Shown here: in pieces, positions 1-58,489 of the stretch
Numbering within the stretch: position 1 is the stretch's first letter
Layout of the letters: every line of letters starts with the position of its first letter
DNA from: Siderastrea siderea
Taxonomy: Eukaryota; Cnidaria; Anthozoa; Scleractinia; Rhizangiidae
DNA: 64,000 nucleotides
NCBI GenBank assembly: GCA_964030785.1
Contig: OZ034979.1
Coordinates: 42,071,484-42,135,483, forward strand
Direction: 5' to 3'
The notes under the pieces: generated by a model
Database searches by the model: none
What the model was told of the DNA's origin: nothing
The model's input: only the letters and a program-made list of their open reading frames with translations
Made by a program: the position numbers and the translations under genes

Positions 1-14
1 TCAACACTACCTAA

Positions 15-353
15 CCTTGACTGTTCTGAGCATCGCTGGGCTCTGTTACGCAGTGCACCTTGACTGTTCTGAGCATCATTCAGCTCTGTCACGCAGTGCA
101 CATTGACTGTTTTGAGCATCATTCAGCTCTGTCACACAGTGCACCTTGACTGTTCTGAGCCTCATTCAGCTCTGCCACGCAGTGCACCTTGACTGTTGTG
201 AGCATCATTCAGCTCTGTCACGCAGTGCACCGACTGTTCTGAGCATCATTCAGCTATGTCACGCAGTGCACCTGAACTGTTCGGAGCATCGTTCAGCTCT
301 GTCACGCAGCGCACCACTGCTCTGAGTCTCATTGAGCTCTGTCACGCAAGGCA
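15..353. repeat. 43-bp minisatellite, eight copies
   Basis: The unit (CCTTGACTGTTCTGAGCATC, ATTCAGCTCTGTCACGCAG, TGCA) is repeated eight times, with 40-43 bp spacing and 75-95% similarity. It lies between the last visible MRCK exon and the left edge. Confidence 0.9.
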
Positions 354-461
354 CCATGCCAAAATAATGTCGACATAGCTTCACTTCAACTGGCCCCAGT
401 TTATGTGCACAGCAATGAGTCTAATACCAAGAGCAAGACAAGATAGTGATCAAAATCTCAC

Positions 462-47948
<47,487 letters not shown>

Positions 47949-48560
47949 GATTTTCTATTGTCCTTTAGGCAATTAGCAAGTGACCTAGTTGGGCGGACTA
48001 GAAGCACATATTCAGTCGTACGAATATTTTATACACAGCTTCCATATTTCCCATAAACTTTTATGGACTACGGCATACTGAAAACGGCGCAGGGTATTCA
48101 AGATTTGCTGTCGTGATCCACCGCTAGTGCAATTTCCAGGAGCTAGAAATCTGCTTGGAATATCCTGGCTTTGAGAGATATCATAAACGTACTAAACTCT
48201 GTATTTTTAACCAATCTTCGAGCGATACTCCGGCGCAAAACAATACATCGGATGCTGAAGAAACTCGGAAATATGGCCGATACAACCCGGTGGCATTATG
48301 GGACAGCCAAGCCTTGCATACCGGTGACGTCATGCTCAGAGAACGCGCAGTTGAGTTCTGGGTAATTAATGACTCGTTGCAAAAAGCTCAGTAAGCTATT
48401 AAGTTATAATGGGCCCATTTTTATTTTCCTCAGAAAAGAAAACAAGTGACGAAAAAACATCTAAGCTCTGGCCTGATAACAACAATGCAGCCTTTGAAAA
48501 ATTGAAATAGTTCAAAACAATTGCAAAGCGTGAGAAAATTCACTAGTCGTAACCTCACTT
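47949..48560 (-). promoter_or_regulatory. Putative MRCK promoter and 5' flank
   Basis: The 600 bp upstream of the MRCK ATG contain, on the minus strand, a TATAAAA element at 48027-48033, about 80 bp before the ATG. A palindromic TGACGTCA (CRE-like) lies at 48325-48332, and a CTTCCGG ETS-like site on the plus strand near 48549. The layout suits a short 5' UTR of about 50 nt. The ORF at 48155-48394 (plus) has no recognisable family and is not called. A further 5' non-coding exon cannot be excluded. Confidence 0.3.
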
Positions 48561-49051
48561 CCGGTTGGAATACGGCCCGCATTTTTCCTTTAGCTCTAGG
48601 AGACGCTCTGTGACACTCTTCTACATGATTATTCTGTCTTCCTTAATTATATGCAATGGCAGCAAAACCAAAATCAACAATGAAATTTTAAGATGTTTTC
48701 TTAAAAGCTGAGAGTCGCTTCCCAAATTGATTCTGAAACCGCCGTCAGTTTCTGCTCCGGGTAATAAATATCTTACGTCGCGTTAATTTCGTCTAATTTT
48801 GGTCATGTAGAAGATATACATCGATATACAACCTCCTACATTTCATTCTTTTTCAATATTGCAAACTATTATTTCATGGCTTAATTCAATGACATCAGTT
48901 ATATCGGATTGTCAGAAATATCAGGCTGGAGCAAAGATAAATGGAAACATTTCCACCTCTGCCAGTAACCTTATTACAGGAAATTTTCGCGTCATAAAAT
49001 TTTCCCGTTTTAGCGATTGTTTTCAAGACACGAAATTCAAAGTCTTGAATG

Positions 49052-49456
49052 TCACGAAGAAAAAAACAACAGTTTAACGCAGTTCTTGGTTAGTGCCACG
49101 ACATGCTGTCCTTCAAAAATCCCGAAACTGAACAACTGAGTTGTCAGTATGTTTATAACAGTTTTCGGTGTTAAGTGCTCAGCATCTTTCACCCTGCGAT
49201 GGGGATTCAAACAGCTGAAAGAACGTTAAAATAGTCAAAATGAAAATTTTCTGGTTACTGACAAAGGGAACGCAAAACACACGTCTAAAACTACTGACCT
49301 CAAATGGCCAAAAAAGTGCAGGGCTTTCAGTTTACAGATAGCTGGCAAAAGAAGGTCTGCGCGAGTGGCTATTAAGGCCAATAATTCAAACGATATAAGC
49401 TCCTCGTGCGCGATTTCCGTTGGAATTGGACTGTCTTGTTCGCAAGACGTAAACAT
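49052..49456 (-). CDS. Possible two-exon small gene, 106 residues, no recognised family
   Basis: Exon 1 is 49299-49456, starting at an ATG preceded by an in-frame stop, and begins MFTSCEQDSPIPTEIAHEE. It ends in a GTCAGT donor. An 84-bp intron ends with a strong acceptor (TTCTTTCAG), and exon 2 (49052-49214) continues in frame for 54 codons to TGA. The joined product has a Leu-rich helical middle, FELLALIATRADLLLPAICK, and a hydrophobic C-terminus. No domain, signal peptide or homologue is recognised. It lies 1.1 kb upstream of MRCK on the same strand. Two adjoining open segments with matching phase favour a real gene, but chance is possible and no polyadenylation signal is obvious. Confidence 0.35.
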
Positions 49457-50069
49457 GCTTAACAGTCACCATATCGTTCACAGAATGACTTGTTATACTC
49501 TTTAGATTATTTTGATGATAGTAAAGCCATCGTCATCACGAAAATTCGAGTTGGTCCGCAAAGAAATCGGTTATACTTACATTTTAGATTGGCCTGGTAT
49601 ATTTCCTGTCAAAAGCGGATAGTCGCTATGCATCTGTTGCTGAAAACGGTTGTAATGCTTTAACGTTCCCCTCTTGAAAATTCAAGATATAAAACCTCTA
49701 GTTAGGATTCTTACTTGTTATGTAAAGTTTGGTATTTCTTTCTAAATAGTCAAGTTTGTTAGCGCAAAAAATGGACGTCATCTTGCACTTCCGGACGATA
49801 GCAGTAATTGTGGTTTGCTTTACAGTTTTAGTTTCAAATGGTAGCCACGAAATCGAGGTTCCGGACAGGTGCTGAGAGGGCCTTTTAGCCTAATTTCAAT
49901 ATTAAGTTCTCAGCGGCGGTGTCCACGTGCCCGTTGGAGTGGGGCTTTTAAATCGAAAATAGTTTTTAAAAACGTACGTCTAAAGTTATTCAGTATTTAT
50001 TTCGTTTTTTCCGTGTCTGAATGTCCGATGCATTTGGGAGAACAAATTAAACAACACGTTTGAGTTCCA
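49457..50069. other. Intergenic stretch, nothing recognised
   Basis: No gene or repeat recognised. The ORF at 49869-50063 (plus) has no family resemblance. It would contain the promoter of the 49052-49456 gene if that gene is real. Confidence 0.5.
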
Positions 50070-51200
50070 GGAACAACAAGATAAGCTATTAGTACAGCCA
50101 TGTGTGATTGTGCAAACAAGTCTGTTGTAGCAACGGTTCGTACCATCGAAGAGCGACAAAGAGCACAGTGTGAGAAGTGTGTGCCAGAAGTGACCAAAGA
50201 GCGGACTCTGTCGATTCATAGCCCAATCAAGAATATTGCTCTTCTTCTGTTTCAGCGTCAGGGATCGAGGAGTCGTCCAAGGCGGCCAAGAAGCTCTCAG
50301 TGCTCAAAAGTGACTGCACATTATTCAGCCGACTCTATATATAGCCAACCAGCATGGCAATAGAGACCTAGGTGAATTTTTCAAGTATGAGAACCTCCCT
50401 TTCCCACCTTCACTGTCCGAGTATGGGAAAATGCGCTTTTGCAAAAAGTCAGTCTTGCTAGTCTGCCTTGAACCCCAGGGCCATTATTAGATCCTTCAAC
50501 TACGCATGATGTTAAAGTCTTCGATGGAGCAGCCTTAGTTTACGCCTTGTAGTTAGGCACATCTGTCACATTTTCAGAATATGCTGAGAAAGTGTTTATT
50601 CCATTTGCCGTAAGCCAGCTGCAGAGCTGTGACAGAGTGGATGTTGTAGGGGACAGTTATCAAGCAGACAGTCTGAAGGAAAGGGAACGGGAAAGGAAAG
50701 AGAAAGAAGGTTGCCAATAATACTAAGCTGCCGCACGACTGGCCGAGCTTCCTTAAACACCCGTCAAACAAAGTAGAACTGTTCCATTTTCTATCGGAGA
50801 AGATAAATGGCATCAGGTGTCCGAAGGCAGGCGTATCACCCAAGGGGAAAACCCGCTTCCGAGCAGTCCTTTGAAGGCTATGGAGAAATGGAACAATGGA
50901 GAGGCTTAGGCGGACACAAGGATCAAAAGAGGAAAGAATGCCCTGGTCCGCACAGTAGACACAGACGTCATTGTGCTCCTAGTTGAACACTTCCATGAAC
51001 TGAAGTCCCTTCAGTTCTCCCTACTGGTCTGGGTTGCGTTCGGCACGGGGAAGAACTTTCGACAGTATAGCATCAATGCTATATGTGGCCATATCGGAAA
51101 GCAGAAATCCAAAGGGCTTCCCCTCTTTCATGCCTTCGCGGGGTGTGACACCAATTCATTCTTTTATGGGAAAGGCAAAAAGTCATGCTGGGCCGCTTGA
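50070..51200 (+). pseudogene. Broken copy of an uncharacterised repeat-borne protein family, central and C-terminal modules
   Basis: Plus-strand reading frames, interrupted by stops and shifts, encode an ordered series: CANKSVVATVRTIEERQRAQ (from 50103), a DGAALVYAL motif near 50523, RVDVVGDSYQADSL near 50635, VDTDVIVLL near 50957, then FGTGKNFRQYSI and HAFAGCDTNSFF plus a GKGKKSCW tail near 51130-51190. I recognise this order from a large family of unnamed proteins that recurs in cnidarian, mollusc and fish genomes. The spaced acidic DTD and GCD motifs suggest a FEN/PIN-like nuclease core, which is inference. In-frame stops (for example the TAG near 50551) show that the copy is dead. The N-terminal module is not seen upstream. 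Confidence 0.6.
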
Positions 51201-51391
51201 AATTGCCTTACTGATATAACATAGACATTCTTATTTTTGCGGGATCATCCAATCGAGCCGCTATCCGGATTCGTAAATGTCTCCAGATTCATCAAAAAGT
51301 GGGCGTTCGTTTTCGTAAAGTGTTTACATTACAGAGTATTCGGATTCCTAATAGTTTACATTACACTTCGAATCCGGAGATAAGTGATTGT

Positions 51392-51974
51392 TTAATAGAG
51401 TTTAACAGCATGCGTAGTTGGAGGATCTAATGATGGTCCAAGGGGTTCAAGGCAGACTAGCAAGTCTGACTTCTTACAAAAGCGCATTTTCCAATACTCG
51501 GGCAGCGAAGGTGGGAAAGGGAGGTTTTCATACTTTAAAAATTCATGTAGGTCTCCATTGCGCTGCTGGTTGGCTATATAGAGTCTACTGAACAATGTAC
51601 AGTCACTTTTGAGCACTGAAAACTTCTTGGCCGCATTGGGCGTACTCCTCCATCCCTGACGTTGCAACAGAGGAAAAGCATTCTTCTTGATTGGGCTATG
51701 AATCGACACAGTCCGCTCTTTGATCACGTCTTGCACAAACTTGTCATACTGTGCTCTTCCTCGCCCTTCGATGGTACGAACTGTTGCTACAACAAACTTG
51801 TCTGCACAGTCGCGCGTGTCCATTACAACAAGCTCTGGACAGTCCTCGCAAAAAAGGATTACCAATCGAAGTGATTGTATCTACAAGGCTGCAAACATGC
51901 TTCTGGAATGTCTTTTGTGAGCAAGTCCTTAGCCATGCAGGTTGGTTTGTCACTGGAGGGTAAGGTACACTCAA
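51392..51974 (-). pseudogene. Frameshifted continuation of the minus-strand family copy (start of central module)
   Basis: The minus strand from 51865 to 51392 encodes CADKFVVATVRTIEGRGRAQ and SIHSPIKKNAFPLLQRQG, then LPFPPSLPEYWKMRF. This is the same segment as in the plus-strand copy at 50100-50525. It stops (TAA) after HAVKLY, just where the other copy continues into its DGAALVY motif. A second frame (51744-51974) carries the bridge from the 515-residue ORF, so at least one frameshift separates the two parts. The copy is truncated before the putative nuclease core. Confidence 0.5.
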
Positions 51975-52004
51975 ACTCCTGGAGAAGTCGAACCATCTCC
52001 GGCC

Positions 52005-53552
52005 CTACCACCGCGGTATAAAGTATTCAGGAGCGGGCAGAGGAGGCCCTCGTTGGTGTGAGTGTCGAACTGTTTTCGTCTCACTGGAAATCTTTCTTTT
52101 CTTGCTGTGGAACAGAATGAATTGCGCAACAGTGAGACAGGCCTTTAAGACCTCCGATTCCTGGTCTTGAATACTTGTCCCATTTAGCACCATAGAAATA
52201 AGGTCAAGTAATTGAGGTGGGACCGATTCCTGCTGGCATCGGGATGAGAACTGTCCATTAAATTCAAATCCTTGTCGATTAAAAATTTGCTGACGGACCA
52301 TTTTCGCAGCTTTCGAGAGGATCAGATCATCTGACTCCAGCTGTTGGGAAGACAGAACATCTTTTATTATTCTCTTCATGTCTGCATTAAACACTAACAC
52401 CACATTCCGACCGTCTGACTGTTCCTGTATCTCTTGGTGGACGTAATTCAGGATCCTCTGCTTCAGACGCGTCTTGTGAATTTCTTTAGCAACATTGAGT
52501 TGAACCAGACGAGTGTTATACAATTGTGTTAGGTCGCTTAGCTTGAACAGTTTCGGACCGCCCTCTGATGTAATTTCCTTCATGTACAACACTAGCTCGG
52601 CAAAGGCCTGATCCTCTGCTATCTGGTCTTCCAAATTAACTCTATCAGCCTCCTCTTCCTTCCTCTCCAGAGATCGATGACGGTTTTTGAGTTCTACCAT
52701 GCACTGATTATGATACCTGACCTTTTTGGCCACCATATCACATCCTTTTAGCTTGGGCAGTAGGGAGATATCTAGGAGCGCCGTGGCCATCTGACGTACC
52801 TGTTGATCAACTTCATAAGCAGTCACCTCGTGAAGTTTGCCTCCTTCCTTCTTACAAAAGATACATAACGCATAGTCAAATTGCTGTCTCTTAGACCTAA
52901 CTGATCTCTGTGCATCTCTCGCATAGAGTTTTCTCTTCCTTGACCCGTCCCTTTCTAATTTGCAGTTATTGAATTTTACATGACAACGCGCATGCCATCT
53001 GGCTCGATGAGCCACGAAGCTTTCCACTGTCTCTGCAGGTTCAAATGGCAAAGCAACCGGTAAGCAATCGAGCTCGGTGAATACTTTGACATTATGCAAG
53101 AATGGTTCGTACGCTGCGTACCCACTTCCCGTCTGCAAACTATCTAAAAGGACACATCCTTTTAGCTTGGGCAGTAGGGAGATATCTAGGAGCGCCGTGG
53201 CCATCTGACGTACCTGTTGATCAACTTCATAAGCAGTCACCTCGTGAAGTTTGCCTCCTTCCTTCTTACAAAAGATACATAACGCATAGTCAAATTGCTG
53301 TCTCTTAGACCTAACTGATCTCTGTGCATCTCTCGCATAGAGTTTTCTCTTCCTTGACCCGTCCCTTTCTAATTTGCAGTTATTGAATTTTACATGACAA
53401 CGCGCATGCCATCTGGCTCGATGAGCCACGAAGCTTTCCACTGTCTCTGCAGGTTCAAATGGCAAAGCAACCGGTAAGCAATCGAGCTCGGTGAATACTT
53501 TGACATTATGCAAGAATGGTTCGTACGCTGCGTACCCACTTCCCGTCTGCAA
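52005..53552 (-). CDS. 515-residue ORF, N-terminal module of the same repeat-borne family, internally duplicated
   Basis: An open frame of 515 codons with likely zinc-ligand pairs: CIFC (C-x2-C), WHARC and YHNQC (H-x2-C). These are followed by an alpha-helical region with AFAELVLYMKE, LFKLSDLTQLYNTRL and a Pro-rich end (GPPLPAPEYFIP). The first 138 residues are repeated exactly, back to back, by a 414-bp DNA duplication. Only the second unit runs on into the DMVAKKVRYHNQC segment, so the ancestral protein had one unit. The sequence just upstream of the first unit (TTTTAGATAGTTTGCAG) looks like a splice acceptor, so the ORF may start as an internal exon. Downstream homology shifts frame near 51975, so the element is not intact. 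Confidence 0.55.
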   Translation of the reverse strand: MQTGSGYAAYEPFLHNVKVFTELDCLPVALPFEPAETVESFVAHRARWHARCHVKFNNCKLERDGSRKRKLYARDAQRSVRSKRQQFDYALCIFCKKEGGKLHEVTAYEVDQQVRQMATALLDISLLPKLKGCVLLDSLQTGSGYAAYEPFLHNVKVFTELDCLPVALPFEPAETVESFVAHRARWHARCHVKFNNCKLERDGSRKRKLYARDAQRSVRSKRQQFDYALCIFCKKEGGKLHEVTAYEVDQQVRQMATALLDISLLPKLKGCDMVAKKVRYHNQCMVELKNRHRSLERKEEEADRVNLEDQIAEDQAFAELVLYMKEITSEGGPKLFKLSDLTQLYNTRLVQLNVAKEIHKTRLKQRILNYVHQEIQEQSDGRNVVLVFNADMKRIIKDVLSSQQLESDDLILSKAAKMVRQQIFNRQGFEFNGQFSSRCQQESVPPQLLDLISMVLNGTSIQDQESEVLKACLTVAQFILFHSKKRKISSETKTVRHSHQRGPPLPAPEYFIPRW

Positions 53553-53566
53553 ACTATCTAAAAGGA
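52739..53566 (-). repeat. Perfect 414-bp direct tandem duplication
   Basis: The unit at about 52739-53152 is repeated at 53153-53566. I saw no mismatch along the unit. 414 bp is 138 codons, so the ORF stays open through the junction (KGCVLLDSLQTGSG). It is either a very recent duplication or an assembly artefact. Confidence 0.85.
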
Positions 53567-53579
53567 CACCTCACGGGAT

Positions 53580-55737
53580 CGGAAGTTTTTTCTTGGCAGA
53601 TGGCACATAGAGGCCAGTTCATGTCATCTGAAACGGCTGAAACTACACAAACAAATTCCAACAATAATCTTATCTCCGTGCTAACTAGTTAAATCTCTAT
53701 ATTCAACTGCTGTTATGTTGCTCCACAAAACGTTCGTACTTTCATATCCTTTCATACATGGACTGCATTGTTCTAAAATATTAAGGAAACCTTTCGAGTT
53801 ACTTCTTCTGCCAAAAATAGACAAAAGTGGAATAAAATATTTAGCTCCGACGTGTAATTTTGGTAAATATGATATTTTGATTGACATTTTTGTTTGGGAT
53901 CGAATGCTGGAGATTGAAGCGCTATACGCCCATCGCGTATGTTAAAACGTAAAATTATACAAAGTTACATTTTAAATGATGCTCCGAAATGAAATATCTA
54001 CTAGGTTGTTTTGTCAATAATAATTTTCCTTCCAGCTGGTCAATATTTTTTATTTTTTAGAAAAATGGCCAAATAACGTACGTTGAATTTCTATTTAATA
54101 TGCACGTGGCTATTCTAGTACACCATCTACATTCGGTTGCAGGTTTAGCTGTTCTTGGTCTTGTTCGAAATTAGCGTTGCTCATCCCTTGTTGCTGTGCT
54201 CTCTTGACAAGAACAACTCGTGAACAACTCGCGAAATTCAATACTCGCGAAATATGGCTCTTGGTTTGTAGCGGCGGGCGACTCTCAAGAGTTTCAAGAG
54301 GTGTCGTGGCCGGTCTTGATTCGAATATTTAAGGACTATTCTACGGGCTCGTGATCGAAACACTCAGATGTAGAACACAATTCTTTTATTCCCTTGACAT
54401 CTAATTGTTGTACAACCATCGAAAGCCGTAAACTGAAATTCGATTAACATAAAATGTATATAAGCTTAAAACTAATTAAAGGTAAATCATTGATTCGTGC
54501 AAAACTAGTTAATCACGTGGCAATTTTCCCACAAGTAGCGAAGCACATAAAGGCTAACTTAATTCTAGTTAGAAAGTCTAATGAGATGCGACAGCCTAGT
54601 AGGGAGGCCCTAGCAAAGAACTAAACTAACCGATGACTAAAAACAAGGCAAAAACGAAGCTAACACGAAAAGTAACAATGGCGACTTATTTCCGAAAATC
54701 ACTATGGCTAAGTCATGCAATTATTTACAAAGCAAAATAAAAGGCGAAAATAAACTTCTAAACTTGATCGAAAACTAAAGGTAGAACTGTTCTCACTTAC
54801 ATATCAGTCCTGCGCTTGCCTCTTGTGGCTTGCTTCTTGTCTTAATTCTTGTTTTCTTACTTCTTTTTAGTGTTCAATACGAAGGCGTGGAATCGACTGC
54901 ACGAACTTAACTAAATACGTGCTTTAAGAGCAGAAAATCAAGCAAACGATTTAATTGTTCTTTGTATCAATAAACGGAAACATATGCGGTTAACCCTAGA
55001 CTACAATAGACCATACAGCGGTCATTACATGGTTTTTCGCGAAATTTAGTACTCGCGAAATTAAGTGAGAATAAGGTAAGTACATACAATGCTTCAGGTG
55101 ATCAGAGAAGTAGACTCCTCCATCCATTTCACACAAACCAAAAGGATATGTGGTATAACAGGTAAAGGACATACGCCTTTCAGCTCTGCAGTGTTCTTTT
55201 TTCTTTCTTTTTTAATCAGTTTCTGGTTCTTTTTGTCAATGCTGCTGTCTTGCCTTTTTCAAAGAAATTAATATAAGAAATACGCCGGGTATTTAAAGGT
55301 CACAGAAAACAGTCACCAGTGATGCAAAAAATAGCTGGGTAAACTCAAAATATTCACCAGTTACCAGGGACGCTAAATTTTCACTGGGTAGGGTAAAAAA
55401 ATCCGCTGGGTAGGGTTTCACCGGGTCTGTTACAGAGGGGTGTACTAGAAACTTGAAATTGTGACACAAATGTCAAGCTATATCATAATTCTTTCAGATA
55501 TTGCGACAGGAGCTGTAAAAACTGATCGGGAAATTAAGTTTATTCTTCCAAAACCTATGATAGTGTAGGGTATGACTTATAAACTTTATATGACGTATAA
55601 AGTTTGGACATTTTCAGCCTCTCCTACACCTAAATATCACGCCCATAATCTGCCAGCTTCGTTTCTCACTAGAAATTCGAAATTTTGACACTAATCGATA
55701 GCTACGTCAGATCTCTTTTAGATATTGTGAGAAGGGG
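53580..55737. other. Intergenic stretch, no gene recognised
   Basis: Repeated ACTCGCGAAAT motifs occur at 54215-54255 and 55035-55065. The ORF at 53715-53945 is anonymous. Low-level similarity between its parts suggests old repeats, but I could not define an element. Confidence 0.4.
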
Positions 55738-57652
55738 GTCATGTTAAAACGCAGACTGCAGACTGTGCAGACTGCAGACAATGTAGACTGCAGACCATGC
55801 AGACCACGCAGACTGTGCAGACTGGAAAAATGTTTTTTTTTTATTTACTTATTGTTTTTCAGTCTGTTTTACCTTGGTTTGCTGAAGGAGTGTTTAGCGG
55901 TCAGAAATTCTAGAAGAATTTGTAGGGTCTGCTAGCTTGGAGAATTCCAAACAATGCGACGAAGACGCCGCAATTTTTGCAATAGTTTCCTCAAATTTAC
56001 ATGTAGATGTACATTTCCACTGTTCTAGCTGTAACTTTCCCTCCATTCTCACTGACTGCATGATGTGATATGGATTTGGAATTTTGTTTTGGTTTGTTTT
56101 GTCGTACGGTACTGCTACCACAAAGCAGACAAAGATAAACAAGTTGTTGTCAACATTGTGTAAACATTTCACTTGCATCGGTTCATATTCATTCAGAATT
56201 GCTCAGTCGCTATCTCCTAAGTAAAGCTTTATTCAAATTACTGAGAAAAAATGACAGCGAATGCGAATCGATTTTTATTAATCGATTTTTATTAGCGAAT
56301 AGACCCTAGGTTTCATCAAAAGGAATCTTCACTCCTACCCTGAAAGGATCAAGGCCCAGGCATATATCTCGCTGGTCAGACCCACATTGGAATATGCGTG
56401 TACATCATGGAACCCTTATAGGAAATACCAAATTTTTCTACTTGAGCAAGTTCAGAGGAGGAATGCTTGTTTTGTAACTAGGACCTACCCAAGAGAAGAA
56501 GAAGGGTGTGTCACTCGAGCATTGAACCATCTCAACTGGCTGCCATTACAACACAGAAGACAGATAGCCAGACTATGCATGCTTTACAAATCCCTAAACC
56601 AACAAGCAGATGTGACTATTCCAACTTACATCCAACACCAGAGCCTTCTTTGTACCCGTCGCGCCCACCCCCTCAAGTTTATTCCACTTCAAACATCATG
56701 TGATGCATATACGTTTAGTTTTTGGCCAAGGACAATCAATGATTGGAACAACTTGCCTGCTGAAATAATTACATCCGACTCACTGAGTCAATTTAAGTCA
56801 GCTTTGAACATGCAGAACATGACATCATAGTTTCTTTTATTATTAGTAGTATTGTTTATTTGATTTATTTTAATATCACTTGCGAACTGTCCTAATAAGG
56901 ATTTTGCAAGTTATAGATGTAGATGCAGATGTAAAAGTGAATAGAGTTTTTCCGATATAAATCGAATGGATATAATGGGGAAATGCGAGTTTCATGGCAA
57001 CATCCAATACTGGAAATTAAAAATTTCATAACGTTCGGAAAGGCAGTGAATGGTTCATCTTCCTTTGCAAGGCTTCTTTATTATTCCCTAATGCCAAATA
57101 ATAAGCAAAGTGGTGATCTCTAAAGTTTACGGTAGAAAAAAAGAGCGAACTTCAGCTCCACCAAAGCCATGTGCAAATGGAACTGTAGGGTTTGCGTGAC
57201 AAGCAAACCTTTGCAAGGAGCAATGCAATCAGTCTGTTGGCAAACTTTGGCAAAGATAAGGCGTGCTGCACAGTAAGTAACATGTTTAAGCTCATAAACG
57301 TCATAAACTGCAAAACCAAATGCACTTTTAAATCACAGAGCAAAAACTATGAAATACTCACAGAAGGTGTGAATTGTGTTTACATCGAAATTGTTCGAGA
57401 ATTTCTTACTGTATAGTCCTCTATGCAGTCGTTTTTAAGGTCGTCACGCAATGCTCCCCCCTAGCTGTGGCATATATTTTTTTGAGGACCCGGTGCCAAG
57501 CTGCTGGCCAATTGGCATAATAACATGACCAAAAGTGAAAAGTTCTAAAATGTACAACAAATCAAAGTTTACTTAAAAAAAAAAACTACCAGTTTGCATA
57601 GTCTGCACAGTCTGCAGTCTGCACAGTCTGCAGTCTACGTTTTAACATGACC
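55738..57652. mobile_element. 1.9-kb terminal-inverted-repeat element with GCAGACT-rich ends
   Basis: The left end GGTCATGTTAAAACG is followed by repeated CAGACTGCAGACTGTG units (55738-55830). The right end (57594-57652) is its inverse, ending CGTTTTAACATGACC. The inside holds the reverse transcriptase fragment at 56303-56830 and otherwise no gene I can name. No transposase ORF is seen, so the element is non-autonomous or captured. Confidence 0.65.
56303..56830 (+). pseudogene. 3' end of a non-LTR reverse transcriptase (CR1/jockey type)
   Basis: An open frame runs from about 56303 (TLGFIKRNLHSYPERIKAQA, then ISLVRPTLEYACTSWNPY) through LEQVQRRNACFV, LNHLNWLPLQHRR and FSFWPRTINDWNNLPAEI to a stop at 56830. 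This is the conserved thumb/C-terminal region of chromosomal non-LTR reverse transcriptases. The polymerase active-site part is missing, as expected from 5' truncation. It lies inside a larger inverted-repeat element (55738-57652). Confidence 0.8.
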
Positions 57653-57944
57653 GTTCTTCCAAGCTGTTTATAGAGTTATAAAATGCGTTTTGAATGAGAA
57701 GGACCATCATGTTAAAAATACCACTTTTGCAAGCCTCAGATTGCCAAAGTAAACACAGAAAAGAAAGGAGAACAAAGTGAGAGTACATTGTGTATATCTG
57801 AGTTTCTGTTTCATTTTCATCAGTTTTAAAAATGCAAAACCTTATCCCTAGTTTCGCTAGTTTGATAAACTGATACATCTTCACAAATGCATAGTACATA
57901 CACCACACAAATAGCAGATAGTAAGCCTGTGCTCATTCTACATA

Positions 57945-57966
57945 CATACATACATACATATACATA
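57945..57966. repeat. (CATA)n microsatellite
   Basis: Four to five CATA units in intergenic DNA. Confidence 0.85.
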
Positions 57967-58489
57967 AACTTTATTTACACATTCAGTTTTGTAGAGTAGC
58001 AAATCTGGTAGTATATCTCCGAATGAAATGCAAAATTAACTTAAAAAACAAGGTAGAACTATTTACATCAATGAGTAATTGCACACTCATTTAAAATAAA
58101 TTACAATATATTGTAAGAATACAATTAAAACTATTTATATTAAGAGCAGTTCTAGCTATGTCTGGCAAAGAGTTCCATTGATTTTTGGCAGAATAAGTAA
58201 ATGAATAAATATTAAACATGTGTAGTGGTCCTTGGTTTGGAAGGACAAGCTTTCTGCCCCCCCCCCCCTCCCCCTCCAAAGACCATAGGCTGAAGTTCTT
58301 TCGATGAGGTGCAAACTCAGATAAGAGGGCGCAAGACCATTCACACATTCATGAACCCCAACAAGCATATATCCTGTAGATGCCTATCGTTATAAAAATA
58401 ATAATAATAATAATTATTATTGTTATTATTTTTATTATTATTATTTGAATCAGATAAAATTTCATTGAGCACTAAAGAATAAAAACTAA

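Noticed and set aside
15..353. Possible CRISPR-like array
   Set aside because: The repeats are directly adjacent without unique spacers and diverge along their length; it is a minisatellite in an animal genome.
48155..48394. 79-codon plus-strand ORF upstream of MRCK
   Set aside because: No recognisable domain and two overlapping frames are open; it more likely reflects the GC-richer promoter region.
51720..51963. Several overlapping plus-strand ORFs
   Set aside because: They are shadows of the minus-strand family pseudogene in other frames.
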